A stretch of 64,000 bases of DNA, taken from positions 806,001 to 870,000 of the forward strand of contig CAWABU010000006.1 in the NCBI GenBank assembly GCA_963780345.1. Reading direction: 5' to 3'. Of this stretch, positions 51,729-59,909 are shown in pieces. Under the pieces are notes generated by a model. That model saw only the letters and a list, made by a program, of their open reading frames with translations, had not been told where the DNA came from and did no database searches. The position numbers were made by a program, and so were the translations under genes. The stretch comes from PALSA-693 sp963780345 (GTDB lineage Bacteria > Actinomycetota > Acidimicrobiia > Acidimicrobiales > Palsa-688). Each line of letters starts with the position of its first letter. Position 1 is the first letter of the stretch.

Positions 51729-52562
51729 GTGGGTACCTTCGAGCGGGGCACATCGGTCGAACGGGTCGCTGACGGCTTGTGGGCAGCCCTGATCGAGCCG
51801 ACGTGGACGATAGGGGACGCCGTGCACGGCGGCTGTGCGCAATGCGTCGTCGTACGCGCCGCCCTCGCCGAGAGCGGCCATCGCCATCCGGTCGCCACCA
51901 GCGCCCACTTCCTGGCCCCGACGACACCGGGACCCGCCGAGGTCGCGGTGGAATCGCTGCGAGAAGGGCGGACGGCCTCCACCCTGCGGGCGGTGTTGCG
52001 CCAGGACGGCATCCAGAAGATCGTGGCTCACGTCACGGTGGCCACTCTCGACGACCAGGCGCCCGTCTACCAGGTAGCCCGACCAGTGGTGCCCTCGCCC
52101 GACGAGTGCATCCCCCGCCCGGGCCGGCTACCGGACGGGAGCGAGGTGCGGTTCCTGGAGTCGATCGACGTCCGCATCGATCCCCGATCGATGGGCGGCG
52201 GGCACGAGGGGCCGTCCGGCGTCCCCGAGGTCCGCGGCTGGATCCGGGCCCGCGACCACACTCCCCCGGACGCGGCCTTCCTCGTCTTCTGCGTCGACGC
52301 CATGCCGCCGAGCGTGCTCGAGCTTGGCGGCCAGGGCTGGTCGCCGACCGTCCAGCTGTCGACCTACGTCCGGGCCCTCCCCGCGTCGGGCTGGCTGGCG
52401 GTGGTGGTGCGGGCGTCCGCCGTGGCGGGTGGCTGGTTCGACGAGGAGTCGGAGGTGTGGGACAGTCGGGGACGCCTGGTAGCGCAGGCCCGCCAGGTCG
52501 GACGTTACCGGCTGGCCGTCGATGGAGCCGCCGACGGGCCTCCTGCCCGGCCGCCGGCCTGA
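51729..52562 (+). CDS. Acyl-CoA thioesterase, double hot-dog family
   Basis: 277 residues from GTG 51729. A TesB-related double hot-dog enzyme: GDAVHGGCAQCVVVRAALAE (about 32-51), ATSAHFLAPTTPGPAEVAVE, and PTVQLSTYVRALPASGWLAV with the second hot-dog, RASAVAGGWFDEESEVWDSR. It hydrolyses acyl-CoA. Unlike the TesB protein at 18939-19766, the halves diverge strongly. Long upstream frames are GC-rich noise. It is convergent with the methyltransferase gene, with a GC hairpin between. Confidence 0.85.
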   Translation: MGTFERGTSVERVADGLWAALIEPTWTIGDAVHGGCAQCVVVRAALAESGHRHPVATSAHFLAPTTPGPAEVAVESLREGRTASTLRAVLRQDGIQKIVAHVTVATLDDQAPVYQVARPVVPSPDECIPRPGRLPDGSEVRFLESIDVRIDPRSMGGGHEGPSGVPEVRGWIRARDHTPPDAAFLVFCVDAMPPSVLELGGQGWSPTVQLSTYVRALPASGWLAVVVRASAVAGGWFDEESEVWDSRGRLVAQARQVGRYRLAVDGAADGPPARPPA

Positions 52563-52579
52563 ATCCCGGCTTTGCGTCG

Positions 52580-52601
52580 GCGCGCCACGGTCGGGGCGCG
52601 C
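52580..52601. terminator. Short GC-stem hairpin between convergent genes
   Basis: GCGCGCC (52580-52586) pairs with GGCGCGC (52595-52601) around an 8-base loop, 17 bases past the thioesterase stop and 31 bases before the methyltransferase stop. It is all GC with no U-run. Confidence 0.45.
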
Positions 52602-52632
52602 AGGCGTCACGGTGAGGGAAGCACCTTCGGGG

Positions 52633-53388
52633 TCAGGATCCGGCGACGACGGCAAACCGGGGGGGGACGCCCAGGAGCTGTCCGGAAAGTCCCAGCCCGA
52701 GGGCCGAAGCCCATTCGATGTCACGAAGCCGGTGGAGCCGGGGGGCGGGCCAGCCGGCGTCGGCGACCAGCGACACCAGGGCGGCGGGCGTGGTGCCCGC
52801 GCCGAGGGGCATGAGTTCCCGCAGGCGGGCGGGATACTCGGCGTGATGGCCGCCCCGCCGGAGCGACGATCCCCCGGTCCACGGCCCCCGGGCCAGCACG
52901 TCGCGAGCTCTCCGCCGTAGCCGCTCCATAGGGTCGGCCGCCCCCCAGAGCCCCTCAAAGAGCACCAGCCGCCCGGCAGGGGCCACCTTCCGCCAGGCTC
53001 GCAGGCTCCCGGCCGGATCGGGCAGCGTCCACGTCAGGTGTCGTTCGATGACGGCGTCGAAGTCCCCGGACGGAGGCTCCTCAGCCGGACCTTCGACCAC
53101 CTCGACAGCGAGGCCACCGGCAGCCGCCTTTTCCCGAAGGCGTTGAAGCATCCCGGGTGACAGGTCGAGGGCCGTAACCTGATAGCCGAGGCGAGCCGCG
53201 GCGATGGAGAGAAAGCCGGTTCCGGCGCCGCAATCAAGAATCCGCGCCGGTGGCGGCGGCAGCAGATCCCGGAGCGCGGCCGACCAGGCCGCCTGCTCGG
53301 CGATATCGGTGGGGTGATGATGGGGTACATCGTCATAGACGGCGCTGTCTTCATCCCAGTAGCGGCGAACTTCATCAGCAACAGACAT
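52633..53388 (-). CDS. Class I SAM-dependent methyltransferase
   Basis: 251 residues. The SAM-binding motif I is RILDCGAGTGFLSIAAARLG (about 48-67), motif II TALDLSPGMLQRLREKA, post-I acidic DFDAVIERHLTWTLPDP. The N-terminal RRYWDEDSAVYDDVPHH resembles small-molecule methyltransferases of the UbiE/Methyltransf_11 type. Substrate unknown. It is divergent from the S53 protease gene across 107 bases. Confidence 0.92.
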   Translation of the reverse strand: MSVADEVRRYWDEDSAVYDDVPHHHPTDIAEQAAWSAALRDLLPPPPARILDCGAGTGFLSIAAARLGYQVTALDLSPGMLQRLREKAAAGGLAVEVVEGPAEEPPSGDFDAVIERHLTWTLPDPAGSLRAWRKVAPAGRLVLFEGLWGAADPMERLRRRARDVLARGPWTGGSSLRRGGHHAEYPARLRELMPLGAGTTPAALVSLVADAGWPAPRLHRLRDIEWASALGLGLSGQLLGVPPRFAVVAGS

Positions 53389-53495
53389 GGACCCAGCTTG
53401 GCACCTCCGCTACCTGTCGATTCGGCGTGACGCCGCCGCCGGCCGAGCCCGATGGCGATGTCACAGGTGCCTCGTAGGATCTCAATGGAGGTGTG

Positions 53496-55160
53496 ATGAC
53501 CCAATCGTTTGAACTACCCAATAGTGCGCATGCGCTGCCCGAAGGCGCCCGGGACGAGGGCGCCGTCGGGGGCCGAGATCCGGTGTCCGTCACCGTGTAC
53601 CTCCGGCCGAATCCTGACGCCACGCCGCCTTTCGACGTGGCCGAGGAGGCGAAGAAGCCCCCGAGCCAACGGCGGTACCTCTCGGCCTCGGACGCGGCCG
53701 AGATCTACGGGGCCTCCAGTGCCGACATCGAAGCGGTGACAGAGTTTGCGGCGGCCCACGGACTTGACGTGGTGCGGGTCAACCCGGCAGCCCGCAGCGT
53801 CAAGATGACCGGCAGCGCGGCGGCCATGCAACGGGCCTTCGGCGTCCAATTGCGCCAGTTCTCGGATGGCCCCGCCAGCTATCGCAGCCACCAGGACCCG
53901 GTGACGGTGCCCGCCCAGCTCGGGCCGGTCATTCAGGCCGTATTCGGGCTCGACACCCGGCCTCTGGGTCAGAAGCAGCTGCGCCTGGCGCCCCCCGACC
54001 TGAGCGCCACCCTCCAGGCCGAGGCCCGCGCCGCCAAGCAACCGGCCAACACCTACCTGCCGCCCGAAGTAGCCGCTCTCTACGATTTCCCGAGCCAGGC
54101 GGCAACCGGCCAGACCGTCGCGGTGCTGGCCTTCAACGGCGCCGTCCCGACCGGTTCGGGTGGCTACCAGCCGTCGGTCCTGGCCCAGTACTTCACCAAC
54201 ACGCTCAAACTCCCGGTTCCCCACATCACCGACGTCGTCGTGCAGGGTCCGGGCAACGATCCGGGCGACGGCACCAACCCCAACGACTCGACGATCGAGG
54301 TGTACCTCGACCTCTCGATGGTCGGATCGCTGGCGTCCGGGGCGGACATCGTCATCTACTTCACCGAGTTCACCGAACAGGGCTGGGTCGACGCGCTCTC
54401 CGAAGCAACCACGGACACCGCCAACGATCCGGGCGTCCTCTCGATCAGCTACGGCAACCCGGAGGAGGGAGACGGAACCGCATGGACCGCGGCGGCGGTC
54501 CAGCAGGTCAACACCTCGTTCGAATCGGCCGCGGCTCGCGGGATCTCGATCACCTGCGCTTCGGGCGACCAGGGCGCCAGCGACGGTGAATCCAGTGGCG
54601 TTCATGTCGACTTTCCGGCGTCGAGCCCGTGGGTCCTCGGGTGCGGGGGAACCCGGTTGGAGAGCTCCGGCCCGGCCATCACGTCCGAGGTGGTGTGGAA
54701 CGACCAGAGCACCAATCCGCAGCAGGACCACGGGGCCACCGGCGGGGGCGTCTCCATCGTCTACCCCTTGCCCAGCTGGCAGGCGTCCGCCAGGGTGCCA
54801 CCGATCGCCGGTGGCACCACGACCGGACGCGGCGTCCCCGACGTCTCGTCGGTAGCCGATCCCCAGACCCCGTTTGTAATCCCCCAACCCGACGGCAGCG
54901 TCGGCGGGGTCGGTGGTACCAGTGCCGCCGCCCCGCTGTGGGCGGCCCTCCTGGCCCGCTGCAATGCAGCCATCGGCAAGCGGGTGGGGTTTATCAATCC
55001 CACCCTGTATGCGATGCCGGCAGGCACCCTCCGGGACATCACCCAGGGCAACAACATGAGGCCCGGGGGTCCGGGCTACGACGCCGGGCCGGGCTGGGAT
55101 GCCTGCACCGGCTTTGGCTCCCCGGGGGGCTCGTCGCTGCTGGCGGCCCTCTCGGGCTGA
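53496..55160 (+). CDS. S53 family serine-carboxyl peptidase (sedolisin/kumamolisin-like)
   Basis: 554 residues. Prodomain (about 1-190) with the activation-type region VTVYLRPNPDATPPF, then the catalytic domain: STIEVYLDL with Glu 268 and Asp 272, CASGDQGASDG with Asp 358, and GGTSAAAP with Ser 476. These are the Ser-Glu-Asp triad and the oxyanion Asp. The C-terminal DITQGNNMRPGGPGYDAGPG supplies the calcium site. Such enzymes cut proteins at acid pH, usually outside the cell after losing the prodomain. No Sec signal peptide is visible. ATG 53496 has GGAGG four bases upstream. It is divergent from the methyltransferase. Confidence 0.95.
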   Translation: MTQSFELPNSAHALPEGARDEGAVGGRDPVSVTVYLRPNPDATPPFDVAEEAKKPPSQRRYLSASDAAEIYGASSADIEAVTEFAAAHGLDVVRVNPAARSVKMTGSAAAMQRAFGVQLRQFSDGPASYRSHQDPVTVPAQLGPVIQAVFGLDTRPLGQKQLRLAPPDLSATLQAEARAAKQPANTYLPPEVAALYDFPSQAATGQTVAVLAFNGAVPTGSGGYQPSVLAQYFTNTLKLPVPHITDVVVQGPGNDPGDGTNPNDSTIEVYLDLSMVGSLASGADIVIYFTEFTEQGWVDALSEATTDTANDPGVLSISYGNPEEGDGTAWTAAAVQQVNTSFESAAARGISITCASGDQGASDGESSGVHVDFPASSPWVLGCGGTRLESSGPAITSEVVWNDQSTNPQQDHGATGGGVSIVYPLPSWQASARVPPIAGGTTTGRGVPDVSSVADPQTPFVIPQPDGSVGGVGGTSAAAPLWAALLARCNAAIGKRVGFINPTLYAMPAGTLRDITQGNNMRPGGPGYDAGPGWDACTGFGSPGGSSLLAALSG

Positions 55161-55196
55161 TCCCGATCGCCGTCGGGCCCGTCGCCACCGGGAGGT

Positions 55197-55973
55197 TCAG
55201 GCGGACCGGTAGAGGCGAACCGCGAGGGGAACGAAGCACACCAGCAGGGCGCCGGACCAGATGAGCGCCAGTCCGACGTCACTGCCGGCCCCGACAATCA
55301 GGGAGCGAACGGCGTTGACCATGGGCGTGATCGGCTGGTAGCGGGCGAACGGCTGCATCCAGCCGGGCATGGTTCGCACGGGAACATAGGTGCTGGAGAT
55401 GAAGGCCAGGATGAAGGCGATCATGGACATGCCCTGGGCGGCTTGCGCGTTGGGGGCCACCAGGCCGATGACCATGAACACGACCGTGAACACCAGACCG
55501 AAGAGAAGGCACAGGCCGAGTGCGGCCAGCCCGGCCAACAGGGTCCCACCCAGTCGGAATCCGAAGAGAAACCCGAGAGCGGCGGTGAAGAGGATCGCCC
55601 AGCCGTTGGTCAGGAAATCGGCCGCCGCTCGGCCGAAGACGATCGAGGACCGGGGAATGGGGAGCGAGAGCAGCCGGTCGGTGAACCCCTGCGCCCGGTC
55701 CTCGGCCACCGCCACGGCGATGCCACCGCCGGTGAAGAGGACGATGGTGGCCACATAGCCCGGGACCAGGTAATCGACGTAGCGCTGGCCGCCCGCCACG
55801 ATGGCGCCCCCGAACACGAACCGGAAGCTGAAGAGGAAGAGCCCGGCCTGAACCATTCCCATGACAAACAGACCCGGCGTCCGGAAGTACTTGACCAGCG
55901 CCCGTCGGGCCACTTCGACGGCGGCCCGGCCCGCCCCGGGAGGGGCGGCAGGGGAGGCGACGGCGGCGATCAT
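55197..55973 (-). CDS. ABC-2 type transporter permease (DrrB-like)
   Basis: 258 residues with about six hydrophobic segments (PGLFVMGMVQAGLFLFSFRF, YVATIVLFTGGGIAVAVAED, AILFTAALGFLFGF, ALGLCLLFGLVFTVVFMVIG, MIAFILAFISSTYV, LIWSGALLVCFVPLAVRLY). The stretch DRLLSLPIPRSSIVFGR in the cytoplasmic loop is typical of DrrB/ABC-2 permeases. It forms the membrane part of an exporter with the ATPase at 55970-56965, whose stop overlaps this start by four bases (ATGA). Such pairs export drugs or lipids. Confidence 0.93.
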   Translation of the reverse strand: MIAAVASPAAPPGAGRAAVEVARRALVKYFRTPGLFVMGMVQAGLFLFSFRFVFGGAIVAGGQRYVDYLVPGYVATIVLFTGGGIAVAVAEDRAQGFTDRLLSLPIPRSSIVFGRAAADFLTNGWAILFTAALGFLFGFRLGGTLLAGLAALGLCLLFGLVFTVVFMVIGLVAPNAQAAQGMSMIAFILAFISSTYVPVRTMPGWMQPFARYQPITPMVNAVRSLIVGAGSDVGLALIWSGALLVCFVPLAVRLYRSA

Positions 55974-56965
55974 CGGAGACTCCCTTCCGGGACCCGCTCG
56001 GCCGACGGGCGGCCCTGGTCGCCTTCACCGACCAGGGCGAAGAAGACCTCGTCCAGGTTGGGTCTTCGCAGGCCGACTTCGTCGACGCCGATGGCGGCCT
56101 CGTCCAGAGCGCGGATGAGGGCGGCCAGGTCCCTCGTCCCGGCCGCGGTCGGGGCGCTGGCCCGGCGCCGGTTGGGGTCGAGCCGGGCCGGCGACGAGGT
56201 GACGGTTTCGAGGAGCCGGCCGGCGGTGGACAACTCGGAGGAACTGGTCACGGCCAGCTCGATCAGGTCGCCCCCCACGCCGGCTTTGAGGTCGGCGACC
56301 GTACCCGCCGCGATGGCCCGGCCCCGGTCGATGACGACGACGTGATCGGCCAGCTCGTTGGCCTCGTCCAGGTAATGGGTCGTGAGCAGGACGTCCGTCC
56401 CTCTGCCGACCAGCGAGCGGACCGTGTCCCACACCTCGGCTCGCCCGGCCGGGTCGAGGCCGGTGGTCGGCTCGTCGAGGAGGAGCAGTTCCGGGGCGCC
56501 GACCAGGCCGGCGCCGAGGTCCAGCCGCCGACGCTCACCTCCCGAGTAGGTGCTGCACCGCCGATCGGCCACCTTTCCCAGCCCCAGCTGCTCGATGACC
56601 AGGGCGGCCGCCCGCCGGGCTGCTGCCGGCTGATGCCCGAACAGTCGGGCCGTCATCTCCAGGTTCTCCCGTCCGCTCATGGTGGGCTCGACGGCGGCAA
56701 ACTGCCCGGCCAGGCCGATCCGGCGGCGGACCGCCATGGGGTCGCGGCGCACATCGTGACCCCGGACGCGCAGTTCACCGCTTGTCGGCGGCACCAGCGT
56801 GGCCACCGCCCGGACGAACGTGGTCTTGCCCGCACCGTTGGGTCCGAGGATCGCCACCACCTGCCGGGGCGGCACGGTCAGATCGAAGCGGTCCAGGGCT
56901 TTGATGGGGCCAAAGGCCACGGTCAGGGCCCGGGCTTCGAGAAGGGGCTGGGCCTCGGGTGGCAA
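55970..56965 (-). CDS. ABC transporter ATP-binding protein (DrrA-like)
   Basis: 331 residues. Walker A VAILGPNGAGKTTFVRAVAT (about 37-56), Q-loop LAGQFAAVEPTMSGRENL, ABC signature STYSGGERRRLDLG, Walker B ELLLLDEPTTGLDP and H-loop LLTTHYLDEANE. The C-terminal ~100 residues (DLIELAVTSSSELST, LRRPNLDEVFFALVGEG) are the regulatory tail of DrrA-type ATPases. It powers the DrrB-like permease encoded next. It is divergent from the PadR regulator, with only 34 bases between annotated starts, and probably repressed by it. Confidence 0.95.
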   Translation of the reverse strand: MPPEAQPLLEARALTVAFGPIKALDRFDLTVPPRQVVAILGPNGAGKTTFVRAVATLVPPTSGELRVRGHDVRRDPMAVRRRIGLAGQFAAVEPTMSGRENLEMTARLFGHQPAAARRAAALVIEQLGLGKVADRRCSTYSGGERRRLDLGAGLVGAPELLLLDEPTTGLDPAGRAEVWDTVRSLVGRGTDVLLTTHYLDEANELADHVVVIDRGRAIAAGTVADLKAGVGGDLIELAVTSSSELSTAGRLLETVTSSPARLDPNRRRASAPTAAGTRDLAALIRALDEAAIGVDEVGLRRPNLDEVFFALVGEGDQGRPSAERVPEGSLR

Positions 56966-56990
56966 GCGGGAGGGATAACGTCATGTCCGC

Positions 56991-57050
56991 TATACAACCA
57001 TGAAACTAGTGTCTGAGCAACTAGATTTTTTGGCACTAGGGTGGTATACA
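56991..57050. promoter_or_regulatory. Divergent PadR/DrrAB control region with repeated CTAG elements
   Basis: Three CTAG tetramers lie at 57006, 57021 and 57036, exactly 15 bases apart. Two of them form CTAGT-N9-ACTAG (57006-57024). TATACAACC (56991-56999) and GGTGGTATA (57040-57048) form a near-perfect outer inverted pair. The outer TATACA/TGTATA sequences could also be -10 elements facing in either direction. This dense AT-rich symmetry in a GC-rich genome is what a PadR autoregulatory site would look like. It overlaps the first 17 codons assigned to PadR, so that start may be wrong. Confidence 0.65.
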
Positions 57051-57668
57051 CTCAGGGGCATCGACACCGAGAAACGTCCCTCCCCCCTGGCCCTGGCCGT
57101 ACTCGGGCTGCTGGCGGGCGGACCCCTGCATCCGTATCGCATGCAGCGCCTCATCAAGGAGTGGGGCAAGGACCAGGTCGTCAACGTCGGCCAGCGGGCC
57201 AACCTGTACAAGACCATCAAGCGCCTCAACGACGCGGGGTTGATAGCTGTTCACCAGACCGAGCGCGACCCCGGCTATCCGGAGCGGACCGTCTACGAGC
57301 TGACCGACGCCGGCCGGGAAGCCGCCCACACCTGGCTGGTCGACCTGGTCTCGACGCCACGGAACGAGTTCCCCCAGTTTCCGGCCGCCCTCTCCTTCGT
57401 GATGCTGCTCGGCCCGGACGGGGCCCAGGTCGCGCTGGAACGGCGGTCCGAACTGCTCCGGGAGGGTCTGGCCGGCTTCGACCAGGACCTGGAGCAGGCG
57501 AGCCGCGGCCTGCCCCGGGTGACCCTGCTCGAAACCGAGTATCAGCGGGCCGTCATGGCCGCGGAGCTGGCCTGGGTGGACCGCATCGTCGATGATCTCC
57601 GCACCGGCGCCCTCCACTGGACCGACGACGACTTTGCCATGGCCGCCGACTCCTATCTGCTCGAGTAG
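57000..57668 (+). CDS. PadR family transcriptional regulator
   Basis: 222 residues from ATG 57000. Winged helix: RPSPLALAVLGLLAGGPLHP (about 26-45), YRMQRLIKEWGKDQVVNVGQ, then RANLYKTIKRLNDAGLIAVH (wing and recognition helix), followed by ERTVYELTDAGREA. The C-terminal ~100 residues are the helical dimer/ligand part. The region around 57000-57050 is a strong operator-like dyad, so translation may begin later (TTG 57030 or an unusual start near the conserved region). It is divergent from the DrrAB exporter and likely represses it. Confidence 0.88.
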   Translation: MKLVSEQLDFLALGWYTLRGIDTEKRPSPLALAVLGLLAGGPLHPYRMQRLIKEWGKDQVVNVGQRANLYKTIKRLNDAGLIAVHQTERDPGYPERTVYELTDAGREAAHTWLVDLVSTPRNEFPQFPAALSFVMLLGPDGAQVALERRSELLREGLAGFDQDLEQASRGLPRVTLLETEYQRAVMAAELAWVDRIVDDLRTGALHWTDDDFAMAADSYLLE

Positions 57669-57695
57669 GCCCGCCGCGCCGGCGACCGCAGGGCA

Positions 57696-58598
57696 TCAAT
57701 CCGCCAGCAGGGCGCTCAGGTCAGCCGCGTTCCGGACGCCGTAATCCTGATAGCAGTTGTTCATGAGGGCATGAACCTGCTCGGCCCGGTCGGCCAGGCG
57801 CTCCAGCCTGGGAACCCAGGCCCGCAGCTGGGGTTTCGAGTAGAGGTATTTGAAACGCTCCGCGGCGGTGGTGGCGGCCTTCTTCCAGGTGTCGTCGTTG
57901 CGACCGTGGAAGCGAACGACCGCCAGCTGCGGATCGGTGACCTCGACGACGGTGGAGAGCTTCGACGACCTCGGCGCGTCCACCACGACCAGAGCCAGAT
58001 GGTGGTCGGACAGCGTACCCAGCGTTCGATCACGGTCCTCGGCCGTGGCCAGCCAGGTGGGAGAGCGGAACTCCACACACACGGGCAGGTCGGCCCAGCG
58101 ATCCCGGATGGCGGCCAACCCGGCCCGATTGTCCCTCTTGGCCGTGAACCACTCGGGATACTGCATCAGAACCGCGCCCAGCTTCCCCGCCTGGTGGAGC
58201 GGACCGAGCGCGTAGCGGAACCGCTTCCATACCTCGTCGATCGCTTCGGGGGGCAAATGAGAAAGGTAGACGTTGCGTTTGCCGGAAAATTCGGGTTTGA
58301 TGGCCTCGCGCAGGTCCGGCCACAACGAGTTCGGCTGGGCCCCATGACCGGTCAACAGCGCATAGGCCTTGACATTCATGGTAAAGCCCGCCGGTGTCCG
58401 GTCGGACCACCCCTCGGCCAGCTGACGCGACGGGGGGAAGTAATAGGTGCTGTCGGCCTCAGCGATCGAAAACCGGGCCGCGTAGAAGGCCAGGCGCTCG
58501 GTTGCGGACATTGACTTCCTGGGATACCAATCAGTGTCCTTGACCAGGGTCGAGTCCGTCCACGAGCAGGTGCCGACGCGGATCCGTGGCTGGGGCAC
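57696..58598 (-). CDS. DUF72 domain-containing protein
   Basis: 300 residues from GTG 58598, which has AAGGATGGA just upstream. VGTCSWTDSTLVKDTDWYPR (about 7-26), FYAARFSIAEADSTYYFPPS, FTMNVKAYALLTGHG and LPVCVEFRSPTWLA are the DUF72 (YecE) TIM-barrel signatures. The role of the family is unknown; it has been linked to phosphate/sulfate-type sugar barrels only structurally. It is divergent from the DyP peroxidase gene, whose true start is 144 bases away. Confidence 0.9.
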   Translation of the reverse strand: MPQPRIRVGTCSWTDSTLVKDTDWYPRKSMSATERLAFYAARFSIAEADSTYYFPPSRQLAEGWSDRTPAGFTMNVKAYALLTGHGAQPNSLWPDLREAIKPEFSGKRNVYLSHLPPEAIDEVWKRFRYALGPLHQAGKLGAVLMQYPEWFTAKRDNRAGLAAIRDRWADLPVCVEFRSPTWLATAEDRDRTLGTLSDHHLALVVVDAPRSSKLSTVVEVTDPQLAVVRFHGRNDDTWKKAATTAAERFKYLYSKPQLRAWVPRLERLADRAEQVHALMNNCYQDYGVRNAADLSALLAD

Positions 58599-58741
58599 GC
58601 TTCCATCCTTGACCGCTCGTGGGCGGATCGCAACTGATTCGCATCGCCGGTGCTTGCGCACTGGGTATGCTCGCCGCTTCTGGCTCTCCAGTGAGACCGG
58701 GAGTGGGTGCCGAGCAGGGCGAGCAGGAGGTGGACCCGCAA

Positions 58742-59824
58742 ATGAACGGAGGCAGCCAGGCCCCGATGCCAACGCCGCAACCGGTGCTGACGCCGCTGAC
58801 CGAGGCGGCGATGTTCCTGGTCATGACCATCCACGACGGAGGAGAGGCCGCCGTACGCGATCTGCTCACCGATCTATCCGGACTCCAGCGGACGGTTGGC
58901 TTCCGCATCCCTGCCCGCGAGCTGGCCGTGGTGGCCGGCATCGGCAGCGAGGCCTGGGGGCGCCTGTACTCCGGGCCCCGGCCGGCCGGGCTGCATCCCT
59001 TCAAGGTGGTGCGCGGGACAGCCCACCACGCCGTCTCGACCCCCGGGGACCTCCTGTTCCACATCCGGGCCCACCACATGGACGTCTGCTTCGAACTGGC
59101 CTCCCAGATCATGGACCGGGTCGGCGGCCTGGTCCGCGTCGTGGACGAGACCCATGGGTTCAAGTACTTCGATACCCGCGATCTGCTCGGCTTCGTGGAC
59201 GGAACCGAAAACCCGGGCGGGGTGGACGCGGCCGCGGCTGTGACCGTCGGCGCCGAGGATCCGCCGTTCGCCGGCTCCAGCTACGTCATCGTCCAGAAGT
59301 ATGTCCACGATCTGACCGCATGGAACGCCCTGACCGTGGAGGAACAGGAACGCGTCATCGGGCGCACCAAGCTCGCCAACGTCGAGCTGCCCGACGACGT
59401 CAAACCGTCGAACTCGCACGTGGCCCTCAACACGATCGTCGGGCCCGACGGTGAGGAGCAGCAGATCTTGCGGGACAACATGCCCTTCGGATCGATCGGT
59501 GACGGCGTCTTCGGTACGTACTACATCGCCTATTCGAGCTCGCCCGATGTCACCGAGGAGATGCTCGAACGTATGTTCATCGGCGACCCACCGGGCAACT
59601 ACGACCGCATACTGGATTTCTCGACGCCCCAGACCGGCACCTTGTTTTTCGTGCCGACGCTGGACTTCCTGGAGAACGCGCCACCCCTGGTCCATCCCGG
59701 CGCCCCCGCCGTGGTCCGCGAGGCTGCGCCCACGGCCGCGGGCGAGAACCCTGGGCCGCCTGCCGCGCCGGACTCGCTCGGCATCGGGGGGCTGCGCGGC
59801 ATTCCTCAGAACCCTGGCCCCTGA
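58742..59824 (+). CDS. Dyp-type peroxidase with encapsulin-type cargo tail
   Basis: 360 residues from ATG 58742. The DyP core has LTDLSGLQRTVGFRI, the distal motif GFVDGTENPGG with the catalytic Asp 153, and later KPSNSHVALN with a His (near residue 224) that could be the haem ligand, then DNMPFGSIGDGVFGTYYIAY. It oxidises dyes or other electron donors with H2O2. After about residue 315 a Pro/Ala-rich linker leads to the end DSLGIGGLRGIPQNPGP (344-360). SLGIGxLRG is the cargo-loading signature that sends DyP proteins into encapsulin shells. No encapsulin gene is in the window. It is divergent from DUF72. Confidence 0.93.
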   Translation: MNGGSQAPMPTPQPVLTPLTEAAMFLVMTIHDGGEAAVRDLLTDLSGLQRTVGFRIPARELAVVAGIGSEAWGRLYSGPRPAGLHPFKVVRGTAHHAVSTPGDLLFHIRAHHMDVCFELASQIMDRVGGLVRVVDETHGFKYFDTRDLLGFVDGTENPGGVDAAAAVTVGAEDPPFAGSSYVIVQKYVHDLTAWNALTVEEQERVIGRTKLANVELPDDVKPSNSHVALNTIVGPDGEEQQILRDNMPFGSIGDGVFGTYYIAYSSSPDVTEEMLERMFIGDPPGNYDRILDFSTPQTGTLFFVPTLDFLENAPPLVHPGAPAVVREAAPTAAGENPGPPAAPDSLGIGGLRGIPQNPGP

Positions 59825-59830
59825 AGGCGG

Positions 59831-59852
59831 TATGATTAGCTAGCATGGCTAA
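59831..59852 (+). promoter_or_regulatory. Probable promoter -10 with overlapping dyad, before the MFS gene
   Basis: TATGAT (59831-59836) is close to a consensus -10. TTAGC (59836-59840) and GCTAA (59848-59852) form a 5+7+5 dyad over it. It lies ~58 bases before the MFS ATG and only 6 bases after the DyP stop. A repressor bound here would block the -10. Confidence 0.5.
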
Positions 59853-59909
59853 CTACCAGGGACCTGGCTGCGGCGAGGCACCCCGGGCGACGAGAGACGT
59901 GGTCGGACG

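Noticed and set aside
18902..54625. The 14-base sequence TTTCCGGCGTCGAG occurs in the inverted repeat at 18902-18915 and again at 54612-54625
   Set aside because: The second copy is inside the protease coding sequence in a conserved protein stretch and lacks the other arm; most likely chance in GC-rich DNA.
53514..54887. 457-codon minus-strand open frame opposite the S53 protease
   Set aside because: Gly/Arg/Asp-rich shadow of a gene with intact catalytic residues; no family resemblance.
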